DNA of 41,267 nt from Chloroflexota bacterium (GCA_028876375.1 JAGWSB010000013.1:1-41267), one strand, 5' to 3'. Counted from the stretch's first letter, positions 9,235-18,168 are shown. The notes: generated by a model not told the origin, from the sequence alone. Numbers and translations are program-made.

Positions 9235-11646
9235 CGTCGCCGCCACGGTCGTGCCCGCGGTCGAGGTCTGGAGGAGGAGGGCGCCGCCGAGACGCTCGAT
9301 CCGGTCGCGGATGCTGCGCAGGCCGACGCCCTCGCGCACCGCCGCGGGGTCGAAACCGCGGCCGCGGTCCGATACCGCGACCGACAGGATCCCCGTGGTG
9401 TCGACGTCGAGCGTCACGCTGGCGGCGGCCACTCCCGCGTGGCGTGCCACGTTCGCGAGCGCCTCCTCCGCGAAGCGGTAGACACCCAGGCGAACGCTGC
9501 CCGCGAGCGCGCCGTCGAGCGACGCCACGCGGTCGGACGCTTCGACGCTCACCGCGAGGCGCGGCCCCAGGCTGTCGCCGAGCTGGCGCAGCGCCGCGAC
9601 GAGGCCGGCGTCGAGCGCGGACGGGTGGAGCTGGCCGCTCGCTTGCCGCACGTCCTCCTCACGGATGCGGTCGAACTCCGCCGCGAGCGCGGCGAGCTCG
9701 TCTTGGCAGCTCTCGGCGTCGCTCCCGATGAGCATCCGACACCTGCGGAGGCGCTCGGTCGCGACGAGGAGACGGGTCTGGACGCGACCGTGCAGGAGCT
9801 CGGCGATCTCCCGGCGCGTGCGCTCCTCGGCGGACGCGATGCGCTCGCGCGAGCGCGAGAGATCCTCCGCCCGCTGGTGCAGCGCCTCCGAAAGGCGGAC
9901 GTTCTCGAGCGTGAGCGCGGCCTGCTTCGCGAACGCCTCCGCGACCGGGAGCTTCTCTTCCCCCGGCCGCTCGGCGTAGTGGAACGCGAGGGCACCGGCC
10001 ACAGAGCCGCTCACGCGGAGCGGCACCGAGTGGACCCATCCCACGCCGAGGAGCGCCGTCGCCGCGCGCAGCACGTTGTCCGGAAGCGCGCCGGCCGCCT
10101 GATCGGCCAGCGGCGCGAGCACGGCACGCCCTTCCACCAGCACCTGCCTCGTCGCCGCGTTGACGTCCGCGGGGAACCGGATGCGCGACGGGTCGAGGCC
10201 GGGCACGACGGCACGCGCCGCCGCGAGGACGCGCGTGTACAGCGGCAGCGGCGCGATGGCGCCGAGCGCCTGCACCTGCGTCGACGCTTCGTAGAGGGAA
10301 AGGCTGACGAAGCGCGCGCGGGTCACGACGAGGGCGTTCTCGGCGACGCGCTGGAGGACGTCGTCGCGCTCCTTGGTCCGGTCGGACGCGTTGCTCCCGC
10401 GGCGCGGCCAGCGCCGCCGCTCCCGGCGCGACGGAGCGCCGGCGAGCGGGACGAGCGCCTCGACCGTCGTCCCCGTCGCCGGAGCGCTGATGAGCCGCAC
10501 GTCGCCGCCGAGGCGCTCGACGTGGTCGCGCATCGTCGGCAGCCCGATCCCCTCGCGAACGGTCCGCGCGTCGAACCCGCGGCCCGCGTCGCTCACCTTG
10601 ACGCGCAGCCAGCCGGGAGCGTCCACCTCGAGGGCGATGCGCGCGGACGGGGCGCCGGAATGACGCGCCGCGTTCGCGACGGCCTCTTCGACGAAGCGAT
10701 AGACGCCGAGACGCAGCCGTTCGGGCAAGGCGTTGTGGGCGACGCTGTCGAGCTGCGCCGCCTCGGGCGCGACGTCGACCGTCACGTCGATGCGCGGACC
10801 GGCCCCCTCGGCGAGCAGCTCGAGCGCGGGGACGAGGCCCACGCTGAGCGTCGATGGGTGCAGACGGTGGCTCGCGCCGCGAACGTCCTCCTCGCGGATG
10901 CGGTCGAGCTCGTCGCCCAGCTCGTCGAGAAGGGCCACCGCGCGGAGGCCATCGGTCAGCGCGACGGCGCGGCTTTCGAGGAGTCGCTCGCTCGCGGCGA
11001 GCAAGCGCGACTCCACGCGCCCGTGCAGCACGGCCGCGATCTCCCGCCGCAGACGCTCCTCGCCGGTGGCGATGCGCTCCCGCGAGCTCTCGAGGTCCGC
11101 GGCGCGCTTGCGCAGCGCGTCGGAGAGCCGCGCGTTCTCCAGGGTGAGCGCGACCTGATAGGCGAACGCCTCCGCCACCGCGAGCATGTCCTGCGGCGGA
11201 CGATCGACGAAGTGGTACGCGAGGGCGCCGGCGACCGCGGTCCCGATGCGCAGCGGGACGGAGTGCGTCCAGCGCAGCCCGACGACGGTCTCCGCGATGC
11301 GGATGGCGACGGGATGCACGGTCCCCCGCACGTGCTCGCTGAAGGCGGCGAAGCACGCCTCGCCCTCGACGAGAACGCGGTGCACCGCGGGGTTCGCGTC
11401 GGCGGAGAAGCGCACGTCGATCGGCGAGAAGCCGGGGATGATCCTCTGCGCCGCGCGCATGGCCTCGTCCATGATCCCCCGCGGCCGGATCGCCCACGCC
11501 GAGCCGGTGATCTGGTTCTCGCTAGCGTCGTACCAGGAGAGGTTGACGTACCGCGCGCCGGTGACCTCGATGGCGTTGTCGACGATCTCCTGGTAGAGGG
11601 CCTCACCCTCGCGGAACAGCTCCCAGCGCGTCGTGACCGTGGTCAC
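9211..11646 (-). CDS. Tandem double histidine kinase (GAF-kinase-GAF-kinase)
   Basis: This 811-residue protein consists of two homologous halves of about 400 residues in one open frame starting at GTG 11646. Each half has a GAF-like sensor region (WTHSVPLRIGTAVAGALAYHF in half 1, WVHSVPLRVSGSVAGALAFHY in half 2), a helical dimerisation segment with the candidate phospho-His (His208 in RREIAAVLHGRVESRLL, His619 in RREIAELLHGRVQTRLL) and a HATPase domain with N-box (EEAVANAARHS; EEALANVARHA) and G-box (DAGRGFDARTVREGIGL; DRGRGFDPAAVREGVGL). No membrane segment is visible, so it is a soluble sensor. It starts 6 bp after the rel stop and is convergent with the NarL-type regulator, its likely substrate. 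Both kinase units look complete. Confidence 0.92.
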   Translation of the reverse strand: MTTVTTRWELFREGEALYQEIVDNAIEVTGARYVNLSWYDASENQITGSAWAIRPRGIMDEAMRAAQRIIPGFSPIDVRFSADANPAVHRVLVEGEACFAAFSEHVRGTVHPVAIRIAETVVGLRWTHSVPLRIGTAVAGALAYHFVDRPPQDMLAVAEAFAYQVALTLENARLSDALRKRAADLESSRERIATGEERLRREIAAVLHGRVESRLLAASERLLESRAVALTDGLRAVALLDELGDELDRIREEDVRGASHRLHPSTLSVGLVPALELLAEGAGPRIDVTVDVAPEAAQLDSVAHNALPERLRLGVYRFVEEAVANAARHSGAPSARIALEVDAPGWLRVKVSDAGRGFDARTVREGIGLPTMRDHVERLGGDVRLISAPATGTTVEALVPLAGAPSRRERRRWPRRGSNASDRTKERDDVLQRVAENALVVTRARFVSLSLYEASTQVQALGAIAPLPLYTRVLAAARAVVPGLDPSRIRFPADVNAATRQVLVEGRAVLAPLADQAAGALPDNVLRAATALLGVGWVHSVPLRVSGSVAGALAFHYAERPGEEKLPVAEAFAKQAALTLENVRLSEALHQRAEDLSRSRERIASAEERTRREIAELLHGRVQTRLLVATERLRRCRMLIGSDAESCQDELAALAAEFDRIREEDVRQASGQLHPSALDAGLVAALRQLGDSLGPRLAVSVEASDRVASLDGALAGSVRLGVYRFAEEALANVARHAGVAAASVTLDVDTTGILSVAVSDRGRGFDPAAVREGVGLRSIRDRIERLGGALLLQTSTAGTTVAATLPLGRID

Positions 11647-11652
11647 GGGACG

Positions 11653-13911
11653 CTAGCGGACGTCGCGGCTGACGCTGAAGACGTCGCGGACGTGCTCGAG
11701 CTTCGCGAGCACGCGCGACAGCTGCTCGACGCTCGTCACCTGCATGACGACGCTCACCGTCGCGGTCTTGTCCGCGTCCGCGTTCGCGTTCGCCGCGAGG
11801 CTGAGGAGCTGGACCTGATCCTCGCTGATCACCGAGGCGATGTCGCGCACGAGGCCGGTCCGGTCCCAGGCGACGATCTTCACCGCCACGGGATACGTCT
11901 GCGGCCCGGTGCGCTCCCAGTCGACCTCGACGATGCGCTCGCGCTCGGCCATGTTGCGCACGTTCGTGCAGTCCGCCCGGTGCACCGTCACCCCGCGCCC
12001 GCGCGTGACGTACCCGACGATGGGATCGCCCGGGACCGGGTCGCAGCACACGCCGAAGCGCACGAGCAGGTCCCCCGTCCCCTTGACGCGCACGCCGCCC
12101 TTCGCCGTCGGCGGCGGCGCCGGCGGCGCCTGGCTGGGGATGGCCTGCGCCTGCTCGTCGAGGATCCCCAGGCGCGCGACCACCTGGGCCGCGCTCACCG
12201 CGCCGTAGCCGAGCGCGGCGAAGAGCGAATCGACGTCGTGCACGTTGAGCTCGGTCGCGGCCCTGAGCAGGTCCGGCGCGGCGATGTCGGGCAGCGACCG
12301 CTTCGTGATGCGCCGCAGCTCGCGGTCCAGGAGCTCCTTGCCGTGCGAGACGTTCTCCTCGCGCTGCTCGCGCTTGAACCATTGGCGGATCTTCTCGCGC
12401 GCGCCGGGCGTCCGGACGATCTGCAGCCAGTCGCGCGACGGCCCGCGCGCCGCCTTGCTGGTGATGATCTCGACGATGTCCCCCGACGCGAGCTTGTGGT
12501 CGAGCGGCACGATCCGCCCGTTCACCTTCGCGCCGATGCAGCGGTGGCCGACGTCGCTGTGGATGCGGTACGCGAAGTCGATCGGCGTCGAGCCGGCGGG
12601 GAGCTCCTTCACCTCGCCCTTGGGGGTGAACACGAAGACCTGGTCGTGGAAGACGTCGACCTTGAGCGACTCGATGAACTCCGTCGCGTCGGAGACGTCG
12701 TGCTGCCACTCCATGAGCTGGCGGATCCACGCGAGCTTCGATTCGTACTTCGGGTCGGCCTTCCCGCCTTCCTTGTATCGCCAGTGCGCGGCGATGCCGT
12801 ACTCCGCGAGCTGGTGCATCTCCTGGGTGCGCACCTGGATCTCGAGCGGCTGCCCGTCCGGACCCATGACCGCGGTGTGGAGCGATTGGTAGAGGTTCGG
12901 CTTGGGGACGGCGATGTAGTCGTCGAACTGCCCGGGGATGGGCGGCCACAGGCTGTGGACCACGCCGAGCGCGGCGTAGCACGCGGGGACGTCGTCGACG
13001 ACGACGCGCACCGCGAGCAGGTCGTAGACCTCGTTCATCGTGACGCTCTTGCGCCGCATCTTCTGCGCGATCGACCAGAGGTGCTTCGCGCGGCCGCTGA
13101 TCTCGGCGCGCACGCCGGCCTTCTCGAGCTCGCGCGCGAGGATGCGCATCGCCTGATCGATGGAACGCTCGCGGATCTGCCGCCGCTGCGCGAGCTGCTC
13201 GGTGAGCTGGCCGTAGTGCTCGGGCTCGAGGTACTTGAACGCGAGGTCCTCGAGCTCCCACTTGATCTGCCAGATGCCGAGGCGATGTGCGAGCGGCGCG
13301 TAGATCTCCATCGTCTGCTTGGCGATGCGCTGCTGCTTCTCCGGCGCGAGCGGCGTGAGCGTGCGCATGTTGTGCAGCCGGTCGCACAGCTTGATGACGA
13401 CGACGCGCAGATCGGTCGCCATCGCGAGGAACATCTTCCGCAGGTCCTCGGCCTGGCGCTGCTCCGTGGTCACCGCGGTGCGCTGCCCGCCGACCTTCGA
13501 CAGCTTCGTCACGCCCTCGACGAGCCGAGCGACCTCCTCGCCGAACTCGCGGCGTACGTCGTCGTTGGTGTGAGCGGTGTCCTCGGGGACGTCGTGGAGG
13601 AGCGCGGCGGCGATGCTCTGCGGATCCATCCCCAGCTGCGCCATGAGCAGCGCCGTCGCCGCCGGGTGCTCGATGTACGGACCGCCCGTCGCTCGCATCT
13701 GGCCTTGGTGCGCCGCGGCCGCGTAGTCGTACGCGCGGTGGATGAGGTCCGCCGGGACGTCGGCGTAGTGGCGGCGCATCTCCGCGACGATCGCCTCGGC
13801 GTCGGCGGCGCCGTGCCGCTGCGGCCGCAGCCGCTCGGTGACCCCGACGATGCGCGTGAGCGCGCCGTGCAGCGCGCCTTGATGCGTGCGGATCGTGGCG
13901 CCTTCGGCCAT
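11653..13911 (-). CDS. rel: Bifunctional (p)ppGpp synthetase/hydrolase
   Basis: A 752-residue RelA/SpoT homologue, the usual length. Domains in order: HD hydrolase (about residues 50-200, with the HD..ED core AALLHDVPEDTAH), synthetase (about 240-370, with YDLLAVRVVVDDVPACYAAL and YQSLHTAV then EIQVRTQEMHQLAEYGIAAH), TGS (VFVFTPKGEVKELPAGSTP), a helical/zinc-finger-like region (VCCDPVPGDPIVGY then VHRADCTN), and C-terminal ACT (WDRTGLVRDIASVISED). The intact HDxxED motif shows that hydrolase activity should be kept, so this is a Rel enzyme and not a RelA. The ATG at 13911 shares its A with the recJ TGA (TGATG), so the two are translationally coupled. Confidence 0.95.
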   Translation of the reverse strand: MAEGATIRTHQGALHGALTRIVGVTERLRPQRHGAADAEAIVAEMRRHYADVPADLIHRAYDYAAAAHQGQMRATGGPYIEHPAATALLMAQLGMDPQSIAAALLHDVPEDTAHTNDDVRREFGEEVARLVEGVTKLSKVGGQRTAVTTEQRQAEDLRKMFLAMATDLRVVVIKLCDRLHNMRTLTPLAPEKQQRIAKQTMEIYAPLAHRLGIWQIKWELEDLAFKYLEPEHYGQLTEQLAQRRQIRERSIDQAMRILARELEKAGVRAEISGRAKHLWSIAQKMRRKSVTMNEVYDLLAVRVVVDDVPACYAALGVVHSLWPPIPGQFDDYIAVPKPNLYQSLHTAVMGPDGQPLEIQVRTQEMHQLAEYGIAAHWRYKEGGKADPKYESKLAWIRQLMEWQHDVSDATEFIESLKVDVFHDQVFVFTPKGEVKELPAGSTPIDFAYRIHSDVGHRCIGAKVNGRIVPLDHKLASGDIVEIITSKAARGPSRDWLQIVRTPGAREKIRQWFKREQREENVSHGKELLDRELRRITKRSLPDIAAPDLLRAATELNVHDVDSLFAALGYGAVSAAQVVARLGILDEQAQAIPSQAPPAPPPTAKGGVRVKGTGDLLVRFGVCCDPVPGDPIVGYVTRGRGVTVHRADCTNVRNMAERERIVEVDWERTGPQTYPVAVKIVAWDRTGLVRDIASVISEDQVQLLSLAANANADADKTATVSVVMQVTSVEQLSRVLAKLEHVRDVFSVSRDVR

Positions 13912-15647
13912 CAGGACGCCACCGTGGGCGCGAGCGAGGCGATGCGCTCCGCGGCGACGCTCGCCATACGGCTCGCGGTCCCCACCGGCCCGAGGTCGCG
14001 CAGCTCGAGCTCGACGAGGCCACGCACGCCGATGCCGACCGTGACGACGGCGTCGACGCGGCCCTCCCCCGAGACGGCGTCGGCGTGATCGCCCCGACGG
14101 AAGGCCATCGCGTCGAAGGTGAAGCGTCCGACGGTGAGCTTGCAGCGGAGGTGGTCGGCGTCGACCCCGACGGGACGCACGCCGTGCACCTTCACGTCGC
14201 GCAGGAGGAGGTGCGGCCGCGGGTTGGCCGCGCCGCACGGCTCGAGCATCGCGAGCTCGACCGCCAGGCGCGGCGTGAGCCCGTCGGGCTCGAGCTCGGC
14301 GTCGACGATCACCGTCGGTATGGGGCGCACGTCGTGCAGCCGCGACCGGACGGACGCGTCGAGGCGCTCGCGGAAGGCGTCGATGCGCTCGACGGGGATG
14401 GAGAAGCCCGCGGCCATCGCGTGCCCGCCGTGCTTGGTGAGCAGGTCGCCGCACTCGACGAGCGCCTCGGCGATGTGGACGCCGGCGATGGACCGGCAGC
14501 TGCCCTTGCCCTCGGCGCCGTCGATCGCGATGACGGCGGCGGGGCGGCCGAGGTCCTCGACGAGGCGCGAGGCGGCGAGGCCGACGATGCCCGCCGGCCA
14601 TCCCGTGTCGGCCACGACCGTCGCCCAGGCGTCGGGCCGCTCCGCCGCGCGCTCGCGCGCCCCGCGCACGACGTCCAGCGTGAGCCGCTGCCGCTCGGCG
14701 TTCCTCTCTTCGAGCCGGTCCGCGAGGGCCCTGGCCTCGGCCGCGTCCTCCGTGAGCAGCAGGCGCAGGGCGTCGGTCGCGTCGGCGATGCGCCCCGCGG
14801 CGTTGAGGCGCGGCCCCAGCACCCAGCCGATCTCCGCCGAGGTGATGCGCCCCGCCTTCAGCCCGGCGCGCTCGGCGAGCGCCCGCACGCCGACGAGCGG
14901 GCTCGCGTTCGCCGCGGCGAGGCCGCGCCGCACCAGGTGGCGGTTCCCGGCGCGCAGCGGGACGACGTCCGCGACGGTCGCGAGCGCGGCCAGCTGGACG
15001 AGCTCGGCGTCGTGCTCGGCGGCGCGCTCCGGACCGAGGAGGTCGCGCGCGATGGCGTACGCGACACCGGCGCCGGCGAGATCCTTGTCCACCGACGCGT
15101 CCCCCTCGCGGCGCGGGTTGACGACGGCGTACGCGTCGGGGATCGCCGCCGGCGGATGGTGGTGGTCGGTGACGACGAGGTCGATGCCGAGCTCGCGCGC
15201 GAGCCGCGCCTCCGCGACGGCGGTGATGCCGCAGTCGACGGACACGACGAGCCGCGCACCGTCGGCGGCGAGGCGCCGCAGAGCGGCGGCGTTGATGCCG
15301 TAGCCCTCCTCGTAGCGGTCGGGGATGTAAGCCGCGACCGTGGCGCCGAGCGCTTGGAAGGCGCGCACCAGGACGGCCGACCCGGCGACGCCGTCCACGT
15401 CGTAGTCGCCATAGACGACGATGCGCTCGCCCCGCGCGAGCGCGCCCTGGATCCGCTCGACCGCCCGGCTCTGATCGAGCATCGGCGGCCCCATCGGCGA
15501 CGGCGCGGCGTCCAGGAACGCCTGCATGTCGGCGTAAGCGATGCCGCGCGCCGCCATGATGCGTGCGATGAGAGCGGGTATGCCGCTGGGCGGGTCTCCC
15601 GCGGTCACGACGGGCAGTACCCAGCGCCTTTGCGCTACAAGTGCCAC
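13911..15647 (-). CDS. recJ: Single-stranded-DNA-specific exonuclease RecJ
   Basis: The protein has 578 residues, matching bacterial RecJ. DHH-family motifs are visible: YGDYDVDGVAGSAVL (motif I), SVDCGITA (II), VVTDHHHPPAAIP (III, DHH), and in the DHHA1 domain GPRLNAAGRIAD and the GGHAMAAGFS motif. It degrades single-stranded DNA 5' to 3' in recombination and repair and needs Mn or Mg. The start is a GTG at 15647 that directly abuts the GTG of the divergent lipoprotein gene. recJ, rel and the histidine kinase form one operon; recJ next to rel is a common arrangement in bacteria. Confidence 0.95.
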   Translation of the reverse strand: MALVAQRRWVLPVVTAGDPPSGIPALIARIMAARGIAYADMQAFLDAAPSPMGPPMLDQSRAVERIQGALARGERIVVYGDYDVDGVAGSAVLVRAFQALGATVAAYIPDRYEEGYGINAAALRRLAADGARLVVSVDCGITAVAEARLARELGIDLVVTDHHHPPAAIPDAYAVVNPRREGDASVDKDLAGAGVAYAIARDLLGPERAAEHDAELVQLAALATVADVVPLRAGNRHLVRRGLAAANASPLVGVRALAERAGLKAGRITSAEIGWVLGPRLNAAGRIADATDALRLLLTEDAAEARALADRLEERNAERQRLTLDVVRGARERAAERPDAWATVVADTGWPAGIVGLAASRLVEDLGRPAAVIAIDGAEGKGSCRSIAGVHIAEALVECGDLLTKHGGHAMAAGFSIPVERIDAFRERLDASVRSRLHDVRPIPTVIVDAELEPDGLTPRLAVELAMLEPCGAANPRPHLLLRDVKVHGVRPVGVDADHLRCKLTVGRFTFDAMAFRRGDHADAVSGEGRVDAVVTVGIGVRGLVELELRDLGPVGTASRMASVAAERIASLAPTVAS

Positions 15648-15650
15648 GTG
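15645..15650. other. Back-to-back GTG starts forming a CACGTG palindrome
   Basis: The start codon of recJ (minus strand, 15647-15645) and the start codon of the lipoprotein gene (plus strand, 15648-15650) touch with no base between them and together spell the palindrome CACGTG. The promoters and ribosome-binding sites of each gene must therefore lie within the coding sequence of the other, or one of the two starts is elsewhere. No other ATG, GTG or TTG start that keeps the lipoprotein signal is available for the plus-strand gene. Confidence 0.55.
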
Positions 15651-16697
15651 ACCATCAAGTATCCGGTATGGGCATGCATCCTGGCGGTCGTCGCGGCCGC
15701 CTGCGTGTCCACGCCCGCGCCCACGCCAGCACCGCGCGCGAGCGCCCCCGCGACCGCCCCGCTATCCGCGGCCTCGGCCTCACCGGCCGCGACGCCGCTC
15801 CCCACCCCGTCCCCGACGCCCGCTCCGGCCTACTACGTCGTCTGGACCCTCGACTTCGAAGGCGACGCGGCGAGCGACCAGGCGCTGGCGAACACCGCGG
15901 CCATCGCCGACGAGCTCCACATCCCGACGACCGTCCTGTGGAACCCTCGGGCCTGGACGACGACGTCGGTGACCGCCGAGCGCGCCGCGGCGATGCTGCG
16001 CTGGACGCGGGATCGCGCCGCGAAGGGCGACGAGGTCGGGCTCCACCTCCACATGTGGACCGACTTCGTGCGCGCCGCCGGCGTCGCGCCGCGAACGGCG
16101 CCCAGCTGGGCCGCACGCGGCGACGGCTACGACGTGCCGATGACGTCGTACTCGGAGGACGACCAGCGAAAGCTCATCGCGTACGGGCTCAAGCTCATGG
16201 CCGATCACGGCGTGAGCGGCGTGACCTCGTTCCGCGCCGGCGGCGACATCGCCGACGCCGCGACGCTCCGGGCGCTCGTGGCCAACGGCATCGGCGTCGA
16301 CTGCACCGCCGTCGCCGCCGGCAGCTTCGGCTCGCTGCGCCTGCCGTGGACGCTCCGCTCCGACGCGCAGCCCTATCACCCCGCGCGGGACGACGCGAAC
16401 TCCTCCGGCGACCTGCCGATCCTCGAAGCGCCGACCAACGGCGGCAACACCTACGGCTACACGACGCTCTCGATCGTCCCCATCGCCCGTGCGGACCTCG
16501 CGATGCTCGGCCCGCCCGGCCGGCCGGCGACGCGGAGCAAGGCGATCGTCATCGTCAGCCACCCCGCGACGATCGACGCGGTCGAGCATGCGGCGATCGA
16601 GTCGCTGCTGCGCTCGTTCGACCCGTACCGCGCCGACACCGCGGGCGGGCCGTTGCGCTTCGTCACGCTGCGCGATCTCGCGCGGCTGTGGCGCTGA
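15648..16697 (+). CDS. Putative lipoprotein with polysaccharide-deacetylase-like domain
   Basis: The 349-residue product starts at GTG 15648. An N-terminal signal ends in a lipobox-like VVAAAC with Cys19 as the likely lipid-modified residue, followed by a low-complexity Pro/Thr/Ser/Ala linker (about residues 20-60) of the kind that tethers a domain to the cell surface. The globular part begins YYVVWTLDFEGDAASD and contains EVGLHLHMWTDF and a later SFRAGGDIADAATLRAL; the acidic DFE, the HLH pair and the R..G block recall NodB-type deacetylases, where Asp and two His bind the metal. The substrate (peptidoglycan or another glycan) is unknown. The domain call is moderate; the lipoprotein call is good. 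Confidence 0.65.
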   Translation: MTIKYPVWACILAVVAAACVSTPAPTPAPRASAPATAPLSAASASPAATPLPTPSPTPAPAYYVVWTLDFEGDAASDQALANTAAIADELHIPTTVLWNPRAWTTTSVTAERAAAMLRWTRDRAAKGDEVGLHLHMWTDFVRAAGVAPRTAPSWAARGDGYDVPMTSYSEDDQRKLIAYGLKLMADHGVSGVTSFRAGGDIADAATLRALVANGIGVDCTAVAAGSFGSLRLPWTLRSDAQPYHPARDDANSSGDLPILEAPTNGGNTYGYTTLSIVPIARADLAMLGPPGRPATRSKAIVIVSHPATIDAVEHAAIESLLRSFDPYRADTAGGPLRFVTLRDLARLWR

Positions 16698-16713
16698 CGC
16701 GTACCCTCGACGG

Positions 16714-17700
16714 ATGACCCCTGCCGCGACCGCGGCCGACCTCGCCCTCCGTCCGGCGACGCTCGACGACGCGGAGCTCGCCGCCGACCTCGTGACCGAG
16801 GCGCGGCCGCGGGATCCGACCGACCCCGTGCTCCTGCGCTATCACTGGGAGCACCCCTGGGACGACAGCGTGTGGGTGCGCCTGATCGCGTCGCTCGGCG
16901 GACGCGACGTCGGCCTCTGCGCGCTGAACCATCCCCGCGACTGGGCGCGGATGCCGGAGCGCTACGCGAGACTGCAGGTCGAGCTCCTCGCTTCGCGGCG
17001 GTCGCCGGAGCGGCTCGACGCCCTCTTCGCGGCGGCGGAGGCCGACGCGGCCTCGGCGGGCGCGCTGCGCGCGTCGACGTGGGCATGGGAGGACGACGCC
17101 GCGAAGATCGCCGCCGCGTACGCGCGGGGGTTCCGCGAGGAGCGGCGCGAGCGCTTCTGGGAGCTCGACCTCCGTGAGCGGCGTGAGGAGCTCGAGCGCA
17201 TGAGCGACGCGTCGCGCCGGCGAATGCGCGAGCAGGGCATCGCGGTCCTCACGCTCGACCGCGACGGCGATCCCGACCGCTACCGCAAGCTGTGGGCGAT
17301 GAGCAACGAAGCGCAGGACGACGTGCCGACGACGGTGCCCCACACCACGCCCCCGCTCGAGAGCTTCGTCACGTCGCTCCGCAGCCCCGGGCTGCGCGAG
17401 GACCGCATCTGGATCGCGCGCGCCGGCGAGGAGGTCGTCGGCGTGTCGATGCTCGAGTACCCGCCGGTCCGCGGCGTGGTCCAGACGGATTGGACGGGCA
17501 CGGCGCGGCGGATCCGCGGGCGGGGCGTCGCGCGCGCACTCAAATGCGAGACGCTCGTCCAGGCGATCGCGCTCGGCGTCGACCGCGTCCGCACGGACAA
17601 CGACTCGCGGAACGCGCCTATCCTCCACCTCAACGAGACGATGGGGTACCGGCCGGCGGGCGAGATGGTCCAGCTCCTCAAGGAGCTCGCGCGATCCTGA
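16714..17700 (+). CDS. Two-domain GNAT acetyltransferase
   Basis: The 328-residue protein has an N-terminal degenerate GNAT domain (RPATLDDAELAADLVTEARP onward) and a C-terminal one with the acetyl-CoA loop RRIRGRGVARALKCETL followed by TDNDSRNAPILHLNETMGY, the classic N..N...LGF-type ending. It resembles the mycothiol synthase-like arrangement of paired GNAT domains. The acceptor is unknown. The protein on the other side of the insertion element (19519-20535) has the same architecture and is probably a paralogue. Its TGA overlaps the probable CTG start of the thioesterase gene (CTGA, 17697-17700). Confidence 0.85.
   Translation: MTPAATAADLALRPATLDDAELAADLVTEARPRDPTDPVLLRYHWEHPWDDSVWVRLIASLGGRDVGLCALNHPRDWARMPERYARLQVELLASRRSPERLDALFAAAEADAASAGALRASTWAWEDDAAKIAAAYARGFREERRERFWELDLRERREELERMSDASRRRMREQGIAVLTLDRDGDPDRYRKLWAMSNEAQDDVPTTVPHTTPPLESFVTSLRSPGLREDRIWIARAGEEVVGVSMLEYPPVRGVVQTDWTGTARRIRGRGVARALKCETLVQAIALGVDRVRTDNDSRNAPILHLNETMGYRPAGEMVQLLKELARS
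17680..17685 (+). promoter_or_regulatory. Ribosome-binding site AAGGAG ahead of a non-standard start
   Basis: A perfect AAGGAG lies inside the end of the upstream GNAT gene, 11 nt before the CTG at 17697 and 8 nt before an in-frame ATC at 17694. No ATG, GTG or TTG follows at usable distance in the thioesterase frame, so this site supports initiation at CTG or ATC. Confidence 0.5.
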
Positions 17701-18164
17701 CCGGCCCGTCGCTCCAGGAGCGCTACGCCCCGCGGAGCACGTGCTTCGGCTGTGGCCCGGCGAACGAGAAGGGCCTGCGCATCCGCAGCTTCCCGCGCGA
17801 GGACGGGAGTGTCGGCGTGCGCTTCCGCGCGCGGACCGAGCACGAGGCGTTCGCGGGCTACCTCAACGGCGGGATCGCCGGCACGCTCGCGGACTGCTCG
17901 ATGAACTGGGCCGCGACGTACGCCCTCATGCGCGCGAAGGGTCTCGACCGCGCGCTCCCCACGGTCACGCTCGCGTACGAGCTGCGCTTCCAGCGCCCCA
18001 TTCCGACCGCGGGCGAGATCGAGCTCACCTCGCGGGTCGTCGATCTCGGCGAGGACCGCGCGACGGTCGAGGCGACGATCGACGCCGGCGGCCGCACGTG
18101 CGCCACGGCGCGCGGCACGTTCGTCGCGGTGAAGGAGGGACATCCCGCGTACCACCGCTGGTGA
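17697..18164 (+). CDS. PaaI-type hotdog-fold thioesterase, non-AUG start
   Basis: About 155 residues from CTG 17697. The N-terminus reads LQERYAPRSTCFGCGPANEK and GLRIRSF, with the paired cysteines seen in this thioesterase subgroup; the hotdog core has HEAFAGYLNGGIAGTLADCS, in which the GG.....D pattern carries the catalytic Asp of PaaI-like acyl-CoA thioesterases. The first ATG in frame lies only about 65 residues in, past the conserved region, so a canonical start is not possible. CTG overlaps the upstream TGA as CTGA, the same geometry as the ATGA/GTGA couplings elsewhere in the window. ATC at 17694 is the alternative. It ends 4 bp before the target duplication of the insertion element. 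Confidence 0.75.
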   Translation: MTGPSLQERYAPRSTCFGCGPANEKGLRIRSFPREDGSVGVRFRARTEHEAFAGYLNGGIAGTLADCSMNWAATYALMRAKGLDRALPTVTLAYELRFQRPIPTAGEIELTSRVVDLGEDRATVEATIDAGGRTCATARGTFVAVKEGHPAYHRW

Positions 18165-18168
18165 TGCG

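Noticed and set aside
9211-11646. Double kinase as an assembly duplication
   Set aside because: The two halves differ throughout at the protein level and are joined by a unique linker, so this is a true gene-internal duplication.
9439-14088. Very long plus-strand open frame (over 1500 codons) across the kinase, rel and recJ region
   Set aside because: It is antisense to three clear genes and is rich in Arg/Ala/Asp/Val repeats typical of reverse reading of GC-rich genes; no family motif was seen.
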